NCBI RefSeq assembly: GCF_032268605.1 | Contig: NZ_CP130318.1 | Span: 3,072,001-3,136,000 of the forward strand | Reading direction: 5' to 3' | Length of the DNA stretch: 64,000 nucleotides | Source: Paenibacillus aurantius | Lineage (GTDB): Bacteria; Bacillota; Bacilli; Paenibacillales; NBRC-103111 | Part shown: in pieces, positions 40,185-49,038 of the stretch | How the letters are laid out: each line of letters begins with the position of its first letter | Position numbering within the stretch: the stretch's first letter is position 1 | Program-made: the position numbers and the translations under genes | The notes under the pieces: generated by a model | What the model was told of the DNA's origin: nothing | Database searches by the model: none | Seen by the model: only the letters and a program-made list of their open reading frames with translations

Positions 40185-41981
40185 CTAGTTGACGGATTGG
40201 CTGTCGAGCTTGGCATCGATCTCGTTCACAAAAATCGAAGGGGCTCCCAAGGGATTATGGAAATCGAATTCGACGGACGGCCCAAACTTACCCTTTCCTG
40301 TAACCCGTACCAGCATAGGCATAGGTGCGTGCCCTTCCGGCTTCCAGGCAGCGGAGATTTTGTACCGGCCGAGCGGGATTTTATCCACTCCGTGACCGCC
40401 TGTCGGGAGGACATCGGCCATTGTGGTGATCGTTTCGCCACCGCTTCCGTCGAATAAGAGACCGACCGGCGTGAGGGTTACCTCCAGGTCTTTCATTTCA
40501 AACATCGGCAAGTTGTCGTCAAACGACCAGAAATCGGGATGAATCTCGATATGCCCGACTACCCCTTTAAGGGTGAAATGGCGAATGGCTCCCGTGCTTC
40601 CGGCGAAAGGTTGATCGACGTCCGATCTTAAGAAAAATCTCTGTTCCTTCCCGTTATATTCTTTGGTGAAGGTGGTCGTCATGCTCCAGGTGGTGGGCAG
40701 CTGAGCCAGCTCGATCCGGTAAAAGCCCTTCTCATCGGTTACCGCCGCCAGGTTGCTGTCGGAGAACAGCATGTTATCCGCATTGATCGTCACGCCGGGA
40801 AGGGGATCTCCGTGGGCATTACGCAGGAAGCCTTTGACCACATAGGGCTCCACTTCCCCTACCGAAGGAATGGGGGCCGGAGTTGGAGAGGGGGACGGCA
40901 CTGGAACAGGTGTGCCGGGAGCCGCTTCTTCAATGTGGATCGTCCACACCTGGCCGCTGCTGGAGAAACCGACCTCGTAGCCGCTGCTTTCCGATACGAA
41001 GCGCAGCGGAACCATAGTGCGGCCTCCCATAATTTGAGCCGGCACATCCAAAGCGACCGCCTTGCCGTTAACCATGGCCGTGGTGCTGTCAATCGTCAAT
41101 TCAATGGATTGCCCATTCTTCTTCCCGATTGCTTTGCGTACGTTTCCTTCCTCCACCCAGTCCACCTTGAAGCCCAAGGTTTCGAACAACTGGCGGAACG
41201 GAACAAGCGTCCGGCCGTCTTTTAGGACAGGCGCCATCTCGTCAAAATGAAGCTCCGTCCCTTTAAAGAAGACGCGGATCTCCAGGTCATGCGAGCCCTG
41301 CGCAGGAGCCGGGACAGGAGTCGGCGTGGGAACTGGTGTAGGACTCGGTACCGGGGCTGGCGACGTAACCGGACTAGGCGAAGGCGCCGGTGTTTCTCCC
41401 GAAGTCATCGGCTGCTTGTATTTGATCGGCTTGGAAAACACCGTGCCCTGAGGGGTTTCGATTTCCAGTACGTAGGATTGCGTTTCCTTGATCGTCCCAT
41501 TGTCGCTCGCATACAGGTCGAACGTTAGGTCGCCTTCAAACTGGCCGACCGGTTCTTTGATATCCTTCCGGAAGCCCGGATTAACGATGATGCGTTCATG
41601 AGTCGTGCCGCTGCCGGTGGTTACCGTTTTATCCTGCACAATGCCGAGCAGCCATCCGGTGGTCACCCGATTGGTTCTCCATACCCCCTGGTAATTGTCT
41701 TTGCCATAATCATCGGTGGACCGTAAGACAACGGCGTTAATCGTCGTTTTCTGGTTCAAGTGAAGCTGAAGCTTAAAGTGGCCGTCCTTCTTGCCCTCAG
41801 GGGTGAAATCCGCCGCCCCGACCACATCCGATCCCGTGTCGAGCAGGCTGAATTCTTTAATCTTGATTCCCTCCGGCTGCGTTTCCCCGAAAGCACCCGC
41901 TATCCCGTTAAACGCCAGACAACCTGCCAGCAGCAGCGAGTAGCCGGCCATTTGTTTTCTCTTTCCGTAACCCTTCATCAT
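40185..41981 (-). CDS. Secreted protein with copper-amine-oxidase N-like and carboxypeptidase-regulatory domains
   Basis: 598 residues. Signal peptide at 1-32 (basic start, hydrophobic stretch SLLLAGCLAFNGIAGAFG). Domains in order: a beta-rich part at about 35-190, a Pro-rich stretch near 198-228 (PSPVTSPAPVPSPTPV and similar), a copper amine oxidase N-terminal-like domain near 232-350 (LKDGRTLVPFRQLFETLGFKVDWVEEGNVRKAIGKKNGQSIELTIDS, MVPLRFVSESSGYEVGF), a second Pro-rich stretch, then a carboxypeptidase regulatory-like beta-sandwich (VVKGFLRNAHGDPLPGVTINADN). Such proteins sit at the Paenibacillus surface; no catalytic site was seen. It follows the small repeat protein by 37 bases, so the two form an operon. 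Confidence 0.82.
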   Translation of the reverse strand: MMKGYGKRKQMAGYSLLLAGCLAFNGIAGAFGETQPEGIKIKEFSLLDTGSDVVGAADFTPEGKKDGHFKLQLHLNQKTTINAVVLRSTDDYGKDNYQGVWRTNRVTTGWLLGIVQDKTVTTGSGTTHERIIVNPGFRKDIKEPVGQFEGDLTFDLYASDNGTIKETQSYVLEIETPQGTVFSKPIKYKQPMTSGETPAPSPSPVTSPAPVPSPTPVPTPTPVPAPAQGSHDLEIRVFFKGTELHFDEMAPVLKDGRTLVPFRQLFETLGFKVDWVEEGNVRKAIGKKNGQSIELTIDSTTAMVNGKAVALDVPAQIMGGRTMVPLRFVSESSGYEVGFSSSGQVWTIHIEEAAPGTPVPVPSPSPTPAPIPSVGEVEPYVVKGFLRNAHGDPLPGVTINADNMLFSDSNLAAVTDEKGFYRIELAQLPTTWSMTTTFTKEYNGKEQRFFLRSDVDQPFAGSTGAIRHFTLKGVVGHIEIHPDFWSFDDNLPMFEMKDLEVTLTPVGLLFDGSGGETITTMADVLPTGGHGVDKIPLGRYKISAAWKPEGHAPMPMLVRVTGKGKFGPSVEFDFHNPLGAPSIFVNEIDAKLDSQSVN

Positions 41982-42018
41982 TTCCTTTTCTCCTTCTCCC
42001 TCTAAAATTGGCGTAAAA

Positions 42019-42243
42019 TCAACCTACCTCTGGTTTCGCTTCCGGCTTGGCGGCAACCATCCACTTGGCTTGAGCCGTGAAAGCCATTTCCGGTTTCGCT
42101 TCCGGCTTGGCGGCAACCGTCCACTTGGCTTGAGCCGTGGAAGCCATTTCCGGCTTCGCTTCCGGTTTGGCACTCATGGCTGCCGGAACGGCGTTCGCAC
42201 CAAGCAGAGTCAACGCTAGCATTGCTTTTACTTTTTGATTCAT
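42019..42243 (-). CDS. Small secreted repeat protein
   Basis: 74 residues from the ATG at 42243, eight bases after GGAGG. Residues 1-25 look like a signal peptide (MNQKVKAMLALTLLGANAVPAAMSA). The mature part is a 20-residue repeat: AKPEAKPEMASTAQAKWTVA, then the same with two changes (AKPEAKPEMAFTAQAKWMVA), then a last AKPEAKPEVG. The mature chain is Ala, Lys, Pro and Glu rich and without cysteine. Function unknown. A peptide signal processed at repeat borders, or a cell-wall linking protein, are both thinkable. It is the first gene of a unit with the copper-amine-oxidase-N protein. Confidence 0.6.
   Translation of the reverse strand: MNQKVKAMLALTLLGANAVPAAMSAKPEAKPEMASTAQAKWTVAAKPEAKPEMAFTAQAKWMVAAKPEAKPEVG
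42032..42176. repeat. 60-base tandem repeat within the small secreted gene
   Basis: Two full 60-base copies (42032-42091 and 42092-42151) and a partial third (42152-42176). The two full copies differ at only a few positions, which suggests recent duplication or ongoing exchange. Confidence 0.85.
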
Positions 42244-42393
42244 CTCCATAACCTCCATGTTCTCGTATCGCTTACCCCTTGATCATAACGTGGTTCGGCT
42301 TCCGGTTTCATGAGTCATGGCCAGGAAGAGCCGCGGGAAGAAGTTGGGAAGGAATCCGGGAACGGAGTGGGAATTTTTTCTGGGATAGGACGC

Positions 42394-42435
42394 CAAAAAA
42401 CCTCCCGGCCGCGCTCTCAAAACGCAACCGGGAGG
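42394..42435 (-). terminator. Terminator of the LuxR-type response regulator gene
   Basis: CCTCCCGG / CCGGGAGG (42401-42408 and 42428-42435) with a run of T (minus strand) after it, 38 bases downstream of the stop. Confidence 0.88.
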
Positions 42436-42472
42436 CTGTAAAGGAAGGATGCCGTAAGGATCGGGAGATTCC

Positions 42473-43111
42473 CTATTCCTCACGGGCTTTCTGGACCAAT
42501 CGTTTCGCGGCGTGTCGATCCGTAACCTGCAGCTTATTCAGGATATTCGAAACATAATTGGCGACGGTCTTGCTGCTGATGTGCAGACGGGCGGCAATTT
42601 GAGCGTTGCTGCTTCCCTCCGCAATCTGCTCCAATATTTCGAATTCGCGTTTCGTTAACTCTGAGAACGTAGGGTCGTCTGCCGGAACGGCAGGAGACTG
42701 CGAAAAATAATGCATCATCCGGCTCGCAATATCCGAGCTGAACACCGCTACTCCATTGCCTACCATTCGGATGGACTGCAGCAGCTCCTCCTCATCGGAA
42801 TCCTTCAGGATGTACCCTTTGGCCCCCACCCGCATCGCAGTAAAAACCGACTGGTCGTCTCTAAACATCGTGAGGATCAAGACCTCGGTCGCGGGATGCT
42901 TTTCCTTGATCAGCCGCGTCGCTTCGATTCCATTCATTCCGGGCATGCGGATATCCATGAGCACCAGGTCAGGCTGCAGCTGCTCGACAAGCGTTAACGC
43001 CTCTTCCCCTGATGCGGCTTCCCCAATCACTTCCAGATCGTCCGTCGTCCTCAGCAAATTACGGACACCGCTCCGAAATAACGGATGATCCTCTGCAATC
43101 ACGATTCTCAA
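42473..43111 (-). CDS. NarL/LuxR-type response regulator
   Basis: 212 residues. Receiver domain at 1-120 with Asp8, phospho-acceptor Asp53 (LVLMDIRMPGMNG) and Lys in GYILKDSDEEEL; LuxR helix-turn-helix at 148-205 (LTKREFEILEQIAEGSSNAQIAARLHISSKTVANYVSNILNKLQV). It is 21 bases after the sensor gene, with AAGGAGG before the ATG, so the two form one operon. Target unknown; the divergent membrane protein gene at 45526 is a candidate. Confidence 0.93.
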   Translation of the reverse strand: MRIVIAEDHPLFRSGVRNLLRTTDDLEVIGEAASGEEALTLVEQLQPDLVLMDIRMPGMNGIEATRLIKEKHPATEVLILTMFRDDQSVFTAMRVGAKGYILKDSDEEELLQSIRMVGNGVAVFSSDIASRMMHYFSQSPAVPADDPTFSELTKREFEILEQIAEGSSNAQIAARLHISSKTVANYVSNILNKLQVTDRHAAKRLVQKAREE

Positions 43112-43132
43112 AATTCATGCTCCTCCTTCAAG

Positions 43133-45304
43133 TTAGATGGGCAATACGGCAAGCACTCTTGTGCCACCCTGCTCCGCTGGTTCTATAGAACAATGTCCGC
43201 CTAATTCCGCGGCTCTTTCCCGCAGGGATTGAAGGCCAATGCCTCCTTTGCCGGGAAGCCTTGGCGTATAAGCGGATTGAAGACCATTGCCGTTGTCCGC
43301 CACCTCGACAACCAGCTTCTGGGAATCCATCACATAAAGCATGACCGTGCACTCGGTCGCTTGGCTGTGTTTAATCACGTTTGCCAGCGATTCCGTAACA
43401 ATCCGGTAAGCGGCTACTTCTACCGCCGCCGGTAAAGCCGGAAGGGGAGGCGGTTCCTGCAGCTGGATATGGATAGGGGTCACTCCCTGGTCATCCGCAA
43501 GCAGCCTGGCCGGCTTATTGAGCTCGTTAATTCTTTCTTCAATCGCGCTGATCAACCCCAGCTCGTCGAGGGAGGGCGGACGCAGGTCATGAACGAGCGT
43601 CCGAATTTCCTCAACGGTTGTACGGATGGTTTTACGGAGATCTCCCAGCATCTCGATGGCAATGTCAGGCTTCTTGGTTACGAATTTCTCCGCCGTCGCC
43701 GAATTGAGCGCTAGTGCGGCAAGACGCGGGGCTAGATCATCGTGCAGATTTTTCCGGATTTGCCGCCGTTCCTCCTCCCGGGCCAAGACCAGCTTTTCTC
43801 TGGATTCCTGCAAATCCTTAGCGAGCAGCTTCATGCCCAAGGTCATGTTCACATTTTCCACGATCGGGCCGGCTTGGTGCAGGAGCACCTCCAGAAACTT
43901 ATTGTCCTCCGACGAGAAGGCTTCTCCGGGGGAACGCCTGGATAAGTAGAGCGTCCCCAGCTTTTCCCCGCGGTGGATAATGGGATACGACAGCACCTCA
44001 TCGAGGGGGGAGCCGGAGGACGCGACTAAAGCATCCTTCTCCCCTACTCCTAGGGCAATGCCGGCGTAAGGAAGGCGCAGTGAATCTTTAATGGTAGCGG
44101 CGAGCGCTTCCAGCATGGCCTCCGGAGCCATCGGCCGAACGAGCTGGCTTCCCAGGTCCAGCAGGACCGCATACGGATCGTCGTGGCGGCCTTTCCACAT
44201 CCGGTTGATGAGCCTCTGTAGCTTTTCTTTCAAGGGAGCGAAAGCGACCGCCACGAGGGCCGTCGAGGTTAAGGAAATGAACAGATTGTTCTCGGTCTCG
44301 AAGATGCGGCTTAAATAATAGACCGAGAAAATATAAAGGGCTGCCACACTTAGTGTCAAGGCGCCGTAGATCAACGTTCTCCTGACAAGCGGGTCGATAT
44401 CCCACAGCCTGCGCCTCAATACAGCGAGGGTGAGGGTAAGCGGAATGGCCAATAAGCTCATATTCAGAATGGCATTGAGGTACACATAGGTCAGGGCGCT
44501 TCCGTCATTCAGACGGGGATCGAATAAGATGCTCATGACGACAAAGCCGATCATGCTGACGGCAAGGCCGTATACTACCCATTTGGTCTGCTGGCGCTGA
44601 GCCCGCGAGGATACCTTCCGATACCGGAAAACCTGCGAATAAATAAGGATAAGCGTGGATCCGACGTACCATAAGGGCAGAAGGTAAGCGGAGCCCGGCA
44701 TTCGGTTCCAGATGATTCCCTGGTTGAAGAAGCTGCTTACATCGACCAGCAGAATGAACAGGAAGACGCCTGCTGTCCATCTGGGCACAAACGAACCGTT
44801 GGGGAAGATCAAGAACAAGAGGGACAATCCCATCCATCCGAGAGCCGAGACCAGAGAAAACCACCATTCCCAGGCGGCATTCCCTTGAAAGGCAACCGGC
44901 GTTAGGGAAGGAAAAGACGTGCCGAACGCGACCAGGGCCAAGGCGGCCAGAAGGGCCATCGGCTCCCGAAAGCCTTTCCGGAATAGAAGCAGCGCCGCCG
45001 CGTAGAAGCCGAACGTAAACCCAACGTCGATCATCACAAATAAGGCGGCATAGGTCTCCAGGGAGAGGGAAAGGCCTTGGGCATTAGCAAGGGGCATGGC
45101 CGGGACCAAGCTGCCGCAGCCGTTTGAGATGCAAGTGGATAAGAGCTTATGGTAATACTTGGGAACCCCTGATGAATACAAGACGACGGTAACGAGAGAA
45201 AACAAAGCGGTAAAGAGCTGAAGGGCAGCAAGAAGCCCTTTGTGCGGCACACGGGCTGCTGGTTCCGCGGTGCGACTGACGATCTGATCCTGCGTTTGCT
45301 GCAT
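43133..45304 (-). CDS. Sensor histidine kinase with multi-pass sensor and GAF domain
   Basis: 723 residues. About ten membrane segments in the first 350 residues, then a GAF-like domain (around 380-510), and a HisKA_3-type kinase with the histidine in RKNLHDDLAPRLAALALNS (near residue 533) and the ATP-binding end VANVIKHSQATECTVMLYV...VADNGNGL. It phosphorylates the NarL-type regulator downstream. The outer loop after the first membrane segment carries two Cys (TCISNGCGSL), possibly a disulfide. The signal is unknown. Confidence 0.9.
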   Translation of the reverse strand: MQQTQDQIVSRTAEPAARVPHKGLLAALQLFTALFSLVTVVLYSSGVPKYYHKLLSTCISNGCGSLVPAMPLANAQGLSLSLETYAALFVMIDVGFTFGFYAAALLLFRKGFREPMALLAALALVAFGTSFPSLTPVAFQGNAAWEWWFSLVSALGWMGLSLLFLIFPNGSFVPRWTAGVFLFILLVDVSSFFNQGIIWNRMPGSAYLLPLWYVGSTLILIYSQVFRYRKVSSRAQRQQTKWVVYGLAVSMIGFVVMSILFDPRLNDGSALTYVYLNAILNMSLLAIPLTLTLAVLRRRLWDIDPLVRRTLIYGALTLSVAALYIFSVYYLSRIFETENNLFISLTSTALVAVAFAPLKEKLQRLINRMWKGRHDDPYAVLLDLGSQLVRPMAPEAMLEALAATIKDSLRLPYAGIALGVGEKDALVASSGSPLDEVLSYPIIHRGEKLGTLYLSRRSPGEAFSSEDNKFLEVLLHQAGPIVENVNMTLGMKLLAKDLQESREKLVLAREEERRQIRKNLHDDLAPRLAALALNSATAEKFVTKKPDIAIEMLGDLRKTIRTTVEEIRTLVHDLRPPSLDELGLISAIEERINELNKPARLLADDQGVTPIHIQLQEPPPLPALPAAVEVAAYRIVTESLANVIKHSQATECTVMLYVMDSQKLVVEVADNGNGLQSAYTPRLPGKGGIGLQSLRERAAELGGHCSIEPAEQGGTRVLAVLPI

Positions 45305-45525
45305 GAGACCCCTCCGACAATTGAACTCCTTCTATTATAATAGGCAGCCTGCTGCCAGAATACGATGGAAACGGAACTTCCCAAAGGAATTCCCGATTTT
45401 CCCAAAAATCTTCCCAGTCTCCGTTCCCCGAATCTTGTGAGAGCCCTGCTCTGTTTCTCGTGATTTCCTCTCCCCTATAATCAATCTCGTAAGCCAAACC
45501 ACTTCATTCAGGAGGTAATAAAAAC

Positions 45526-46107
45526 ATGAAAGAAACACGAGTTATTCAATGGTTAGGTATGATTTGCCTGCTGGCCGGTTTAAGCCGGATGGGGATGACA
45601 CCGAGCTCCATGATTTGGGGGACGGACAGCATCCAGGAGTTGACTTTCGGAATCACTGCCAGCATTCTCATGTCCGTCGGCACGATCGCCATCTATATGG
45701 TACAGGCAAAAGAGACAGGAATTCCAGGATTTGTTACGGTTCTTGCCATAATTCTCGGAAACATTGCCACCACCTGCATGCTCTGGTCTTTGATCCAATC
45801 CGCTGCGCCGCCCGCCGAATCTGAGGGAATAGCCGTCAAGATTTTGGGCCTGCTGATGATGGTAGGATTAACCGGAGGAACCCTCGCCTTTACCTTTCTC
45901 TCCTACCGGGCAAACATCTTTCCGCGTTGGGTTATCGTTTTGCTGGTCATGATGCTTTTGTCCATGGTGCTGCCCGTAGAAGACAACAAATATATGGCGT
46001 TTTTCTGGGGATTGACGTATGTGGGAATGGGCTATGCCATCTGGAGGGGAAGATTAAATCCATCAAAGGTGCTGAATGAGATCAACCATAAAACTTATAA
46101 GTCTTGA
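45526..46107 (+). CDS. Small polytopic membrane protein, divergent from the two-component system
   Basis: 193 residues with about six membrane segments starting near residues 5-22 and ending near 160. Its ATG follows AGGAGG. Family not recognised. It is transcribed away from the sensor gene across a 221-base shared promoter region, which suggests control by that two-component system. Its last 32 bases overlap the next gene. Confidence 0.7.
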   Translation: MKETRVIQWLGMICLLAGLSRMGMTPSSMIWGTDSIQELTFGITASILMSVGTIAIYMVQAKETGIPGFVTVLAIILGNIATTCMLWSLIQSAAPPAESEGIAVKILGLLMMVGLTGGTLAFTFLSYRANIFPRWVIVLLVMMLLSMVLPVEDNKYMAFFWGLTYVGMGYAIWRGRLNPSKVLNEINHKTYKS

Positions 46108-46960
46108 ACTGGTTCAAGCCGAGCATTTGGAATTTACCACATATTTCTCCGTATACCGGGAGAACATTAGACTGCGCAAAGACTGGAACCTGCCGCTTAC
46201 CTCCGTTCCCCGGAATGGGGTCTGCTATTGGATCATGCGGCAAGGTCAACGAATCGGCCGGGTGCTGGCAGAAGCCAATAAACTAGGCCCCCTGTTTGTC
46301 ATCCCGCCGAATAAGCTGGAGGACTCCTGGCTGCAGGAGCTCGTCGCCTACGTGATTTCGATCTCCGATTTCACGGTACCCATCGAGGCGGCCGGTATCC
46401 TTTCTTCCCAGTTGGAAGGGTTCCGGAGGAACGGATTTGCCCCGATCCTAACCCGTCATGGCATGATCCGGCCTACCGCCCCGTTCCCAGCGGCATTTCC
46501 GCACGACTGGACAGCGGGGCAGCCCGATCGGGCGGATATCGACGAACTGGCCTCGGTTCTTCACACGGCCTTTCGACAGGGAACGGCCGATCCTTCCATG
46601 ACCGAAACCGAGGAGGGCTTGAAGCGGGACCTGGCGGACTTTTTTCTCTTATCGGAGAAGGACCTCCCCCTCCGGCAAGCCTCAACGGTCGTCTGGGATA
46701 ACCACACCTCCTCGATTGCCGGTGTCTGCTTGATCGGACGCAATGAAGGCTGGCCTTTCATTTCCTATCTTGCCGTACTGCCGGCTTATAGGGGAAAAGG
46801 ATTGGCCACCGCGATGATCCAGCAGGCCTTGTCCCGACTATATGAACAAGAACCGCTGCTCCTTTTGTTCGTGACGGAGGGGAATCCAGCCAAGAACTTG
46901 TACGAGAAACTGGGCTTCTGGTCCGCCCCATCGGTTACCCTCATGTCCTACAACCAATAA
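46076..46960 (+). CDS. GNAT-family N-acetyltransferase
   Basis: 294 residues. The C-terminal half is a GNAT domain with FISYLAVLPAYRGKGLATAMIQQALSRL (acetyl-CoA loop PAYRGKGLA) and LLFVTEGNPAKNLYEKLGFWSAPSV. The N-terminal half (to about 150) is a second, less clear GNAT-like lobe. AAAGGTG precedes the ATG. The gene overlaps the membrane protein gene by 32 bases. Substrate unknown. Confidence 0.82.
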   Translation: MRSTIKLISLELVQAEHLEFTTYFSVYRENIRLRKDWNLPLTSVPRNGVCYWIMRQGQRIGRVLAEANKLGPLFVIPPNKLEDSWLQELVAYVISISDFTVPIEAAGILSSQLEGFRRNGFAPILTRHGMIRPTAPFPAAFPHDWTAGQPDRADIDELASVLHTAFRQGTADPSMTETEEGLKRDLADFFLLSEKDLPLRQASTVVWDNHTSSIAGVCLIGRNEGWPFISYLAVLPAYRGKGLATAMIQQALSRLYEQEPLLLLFVTEGNPAKNLYEKLGFWSAPSVTLMSYNQ

Positions 46961-46966
46961 AAGGAC

Positions 46967-47497
46967 TTAGTGATAAGTACCCGTAAGATTGTCCTCCGTA
47001 TCGATTAATAGCTTGGTTAGGAGAACCACTTGCCCTGCATGGTAGCTGTAATGCTCGCAAACTTGAATGAGCAGGGTCGTCAGATCCCTCGTATAATGCG
47101 ATTCGGTTTCGTAAGCCGGGCGCTCTATCATTTTATTCCAATCCTCGATCGAGTAATGGATGTCGATGCTGGTCTGCAGGTCGTTTTCCGTTATACCTTC
47201 AAGGATGCGGGACGCCTGCAGCCTAACCTCACGTAGCCGTGCGACTAATTCTTTTCCGGATAGGCCTTGGTTTAGGGAAAACTCCTCTGACCGCTTCCGC
47301 GTAAAAGGAGCTTTCCCTATTCCGCTAACCAAATGCTGGTATTCGTTACCCGCCAGGTGCATACATAGGTTCCCTATGCTGTTCATATTAGGTTTGACGC
47401 GGTGCCAAATTTGTTCATCGGACAGCTTGGTTAAGCAAGTCTCGATTCGCTTCAGCTGCTTGTTCATTTCCCTCAGAACGATATCGTTTAGTTTCAA
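46967..47497 (-). CDS. DinB/DUF1572-like four-helix protein
   Basis: 176 residues, all-helical with the DinB-type metal residues: His in NLCMHLAGNEYQHLV near residue 48 and HYSYHAGQVVLLTKLL near 150. It resembles DUF1572/YfiT-type proteins, which may be thiol- or metal-dependent hydrolases or transferases. Function not known. Single gene. Confidence 0.82.
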   Translation of the reverse strand: MKLNDIVLREMNKQLKRIETCLTKLSDEQIWHRVKPNMNSIGNLCMHLAGNEYQHLVSGIGKAPFTRKRSEEFSLNQGLSGKELVARLREVRLQASRILEGITENDLQTSIDIHYSIEDWNKMIERPAYETESHYTRDLTTLLIQVCEHYSYHAGQVVLLTKLLIDTEDNLTGTYH

Positions 47498-47570
47498 ATC
47501 AATGACCTCCCTAAATATTGACTGCCTCCGCTCTGCCCGACTAGCGGGTTATTAAACGCCGCGGAACCAC

Positions 47571-47606
47571 GAAAAAAGATGACCTCTGTCCCTCCAGAGA
47601 TCATCT
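47571..47606 (-). terminator. Terminator of the TIR-protein unit
   Basis: AGATGACCTCTG (47577-47588) pairs with CAGAGATCATCT (47595-47606) with one mismatch; on the minus strand six T follow. It is about 30 bases after the stop of the small basic gene. Confidence 0.88.
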
Positions 47607-47636
47607 TCTGTTAATAGCTTCCTGTATGATTTGCTG

Positions 47637-47867
47637 CTATACAAAAGAAGGCATCCGGTCTATTACCTCGCCGCTCACCACTTCGACCAGCTTCATGGGC
47701 TTTCCCTGAATGGAAGGACCCCGCAGGATCTGCTTAGAGGAACATTTCATAACTAGAGCGGAAGGACGACTCCGGCGCAAGCGTGAAGATCCGAGCTTTC
47801 CTCCTACCCCCCATCGGTTTCCGGCGGATTTTCCTGGCTGACTCGTCCCTTTTCCTTTGTCGCTCAT
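47637..47867 (-). CDS. Small basic protein coupled to the TIR-domain gene
   Basis: 76 residues, strongly basic in the first half (SAGNRWGVGGKLGSSRLRRSRPSALVMKCSSKQILRG) and hydrophobic at the end (PMKLVEVVSGEVIDRMPSFV). Its ATG overlaps the stop of the TIR-protein gene by four bases, so both are co-translated. Family not recognised. It could be a partner, activator or nucleic-acid-binding part of the TIR unit. Confidence 0.55.
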   Translation of the reverse strand: MSDKGKGTSQPGKSAGNRWGVGGKLGSSRLRRSRPSALVMKCSSKQILRGPSIQGKPMKLVEVVSGEVIDRMPSFV

Positions 47868-48886
47868 TTTGAATCCCCTCCGACGATGTGTTTAATGGTG
47901 GTTAACAGCTCCGCATTATGATCGACAACCTTTGGAAGATGTTCTTTGGTAAGAACCGAATCTCCTACCAGGTTGATTGACAAAACATGGTTTTCACCTA
48001 AAGGATAACATAGCACACTAACCTTTTCAACGTGCTGCTCATGAGTGAAGGACCACTTGTTGCTTTGCTGAACTTTAATGACGATAGGCGGCTCCTTCTC
48101 GGAATCAAACGATTGAAAGGGATAAAAAGCCCCTTCATCTATATTACCCGCTGCATAGGCCATTCCATCTGTCCCTCGTTTGGCATATAGGGCGACGTGC
48201 GTGACTTTCGTTTCGCCCATAGGCGGAACCAGGAAGGAGACCCGGATGCCTTCGCTTAAGGCATGGTACCTTTTGGAGAGCGGGGCCTCTTCGGTAAGAG
48301 GGACAATTCTGCTCATTTCCCAAAATAATTTGACGATGCTTCCATTTCTTTTGGCTTTATCGATTGGATCGATGAAGAAAGATTCCTCCGCGATCACTTT
48401 AGCAATACGAGCACAGGCTACGGAAACGGCTGCTTCCAGCTCGTCATCATGACCGTATTCATACTGCAGAATGGTAATACCGGCCAGATCAGACAAAAGG
48501 TGATAAGTGCCTACTCGCACGTCTTTGATATGGTCCCCGTCGCTCACTTCAAGATCTTGAGGAATTAGACAGAAAACACGCTTTAATCCCAATTTCCCCA
48601 TAAACAGTCCCGCTTCGAAAATCGTGTTGTCTCGAGTGATGAATACAGGTTTATGGCGAATAATGGCTACATCATCCGGTGAAAAAATAAACACCCCATA
48701 ATCGCACTGGCTTAATCTTCTGGATAACGATTCCATCGTATAGTCATTTTCTTGGAACGTACCATTATACCAGGGCAAAACCTGTGCAACCCTTTGGAGA
48801 TTGGAATGAATAGCAGGCCCGTATTTTATGGATTCGCGAGAAGAGCCAATGAACAATTTCGGTTTGCTTGCCGGCTTCATAATCAC
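47864..48886 (-). CDS. TIR-domain protein (CBASS/Pycsar effector type) with GAF-like C-terminus
   Basis: 340 residues. The start is GTG at 48886, eight bases after AAAGGAG. Residues 9-165 form the TIR domain found in Cap12 and PycTIR effectors: KLFIGSSRESIKYGPAIHSNL, VLPWYNGTFQENDYTMESLSRRLSQCDYGVFIFSPDD, and RDNTIFEAGLFMGKLG with the expected NADase Glu91. The C-terminal part (from about 175) reads like a GAF fold (SEGIRVSFLVPP...VSVLCYPLGENHVLSINLVGDSVLTKEHLPKVVDHNAELLTTI). Neither a STING domain nor a cNMP-binding domain is visible, and no nucleotide cyclase is within 10 kb. It most likely degrades NAD+ on activation, as abortive phage defence. Confidence 0.78.
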   Translation of the reverse strand: MIMKPASKPKLFIGSSRESIKYGPAIHSNLQRVAQVLPWYNGTFQENDYTMESLSRRLSQCDYGVFIFSPDDVAIIRHKPVFITRDNTIFEAGLFMGKLGLKRVFCLIPQDLEVSDGDHIKDVRVGTYHLLSDLAGITILQYEYGHDDELEAAVSVACARIAKVIAEESFFIDPIDKAKRNGSIVKLFWEMSRIVPLTEEAPLSKRYHALSEGIRVSFLVPPMGETKVTHVALYAKRGTDGMAYAAGNIDEGAFYPFQSFDSEKEPPIVIKVQQSNKWSFTHEQHVEKVSVLCYPLGENHVLSINLVGDSVLTKEHLPKVVDHNAELLTTIKHIVGGDSK

Positions 48887-48966
48887 AAGGCAGACTCCTT
48901 TTTACGAACATATGTACCTATTAATTATACACCATTTCCGCCATTGGGAAAAGCTGGTTTTCCTCT

Positions 48967-48993
48967 TAAAAAAATAGCCGCGCTTAGCGCGAC
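48967..48993 (-). terminator. Terminator of the saccharide operon (after the glycosyltransferase)
   Basis: Read on the minus strand: GTCGCGC, loop TAA, GCGCGGC, then TATTTTTTT. It lies 46 bases after the stop of the glycosyltransferase gene. Confidence 0.9.
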
Positions 48994-49038
48994 CAAGATT
49001 ACTTCGTAATTGTTGTTCCAAGACCTGCCCACCAGCCC

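Noticed and set aside
42279-42557. Plus-strand frame in the gap upstream of the small repeat gene
   Set aside because: It crosses the terminator of the response-regulator gene and its coding end, with no ribosome site.
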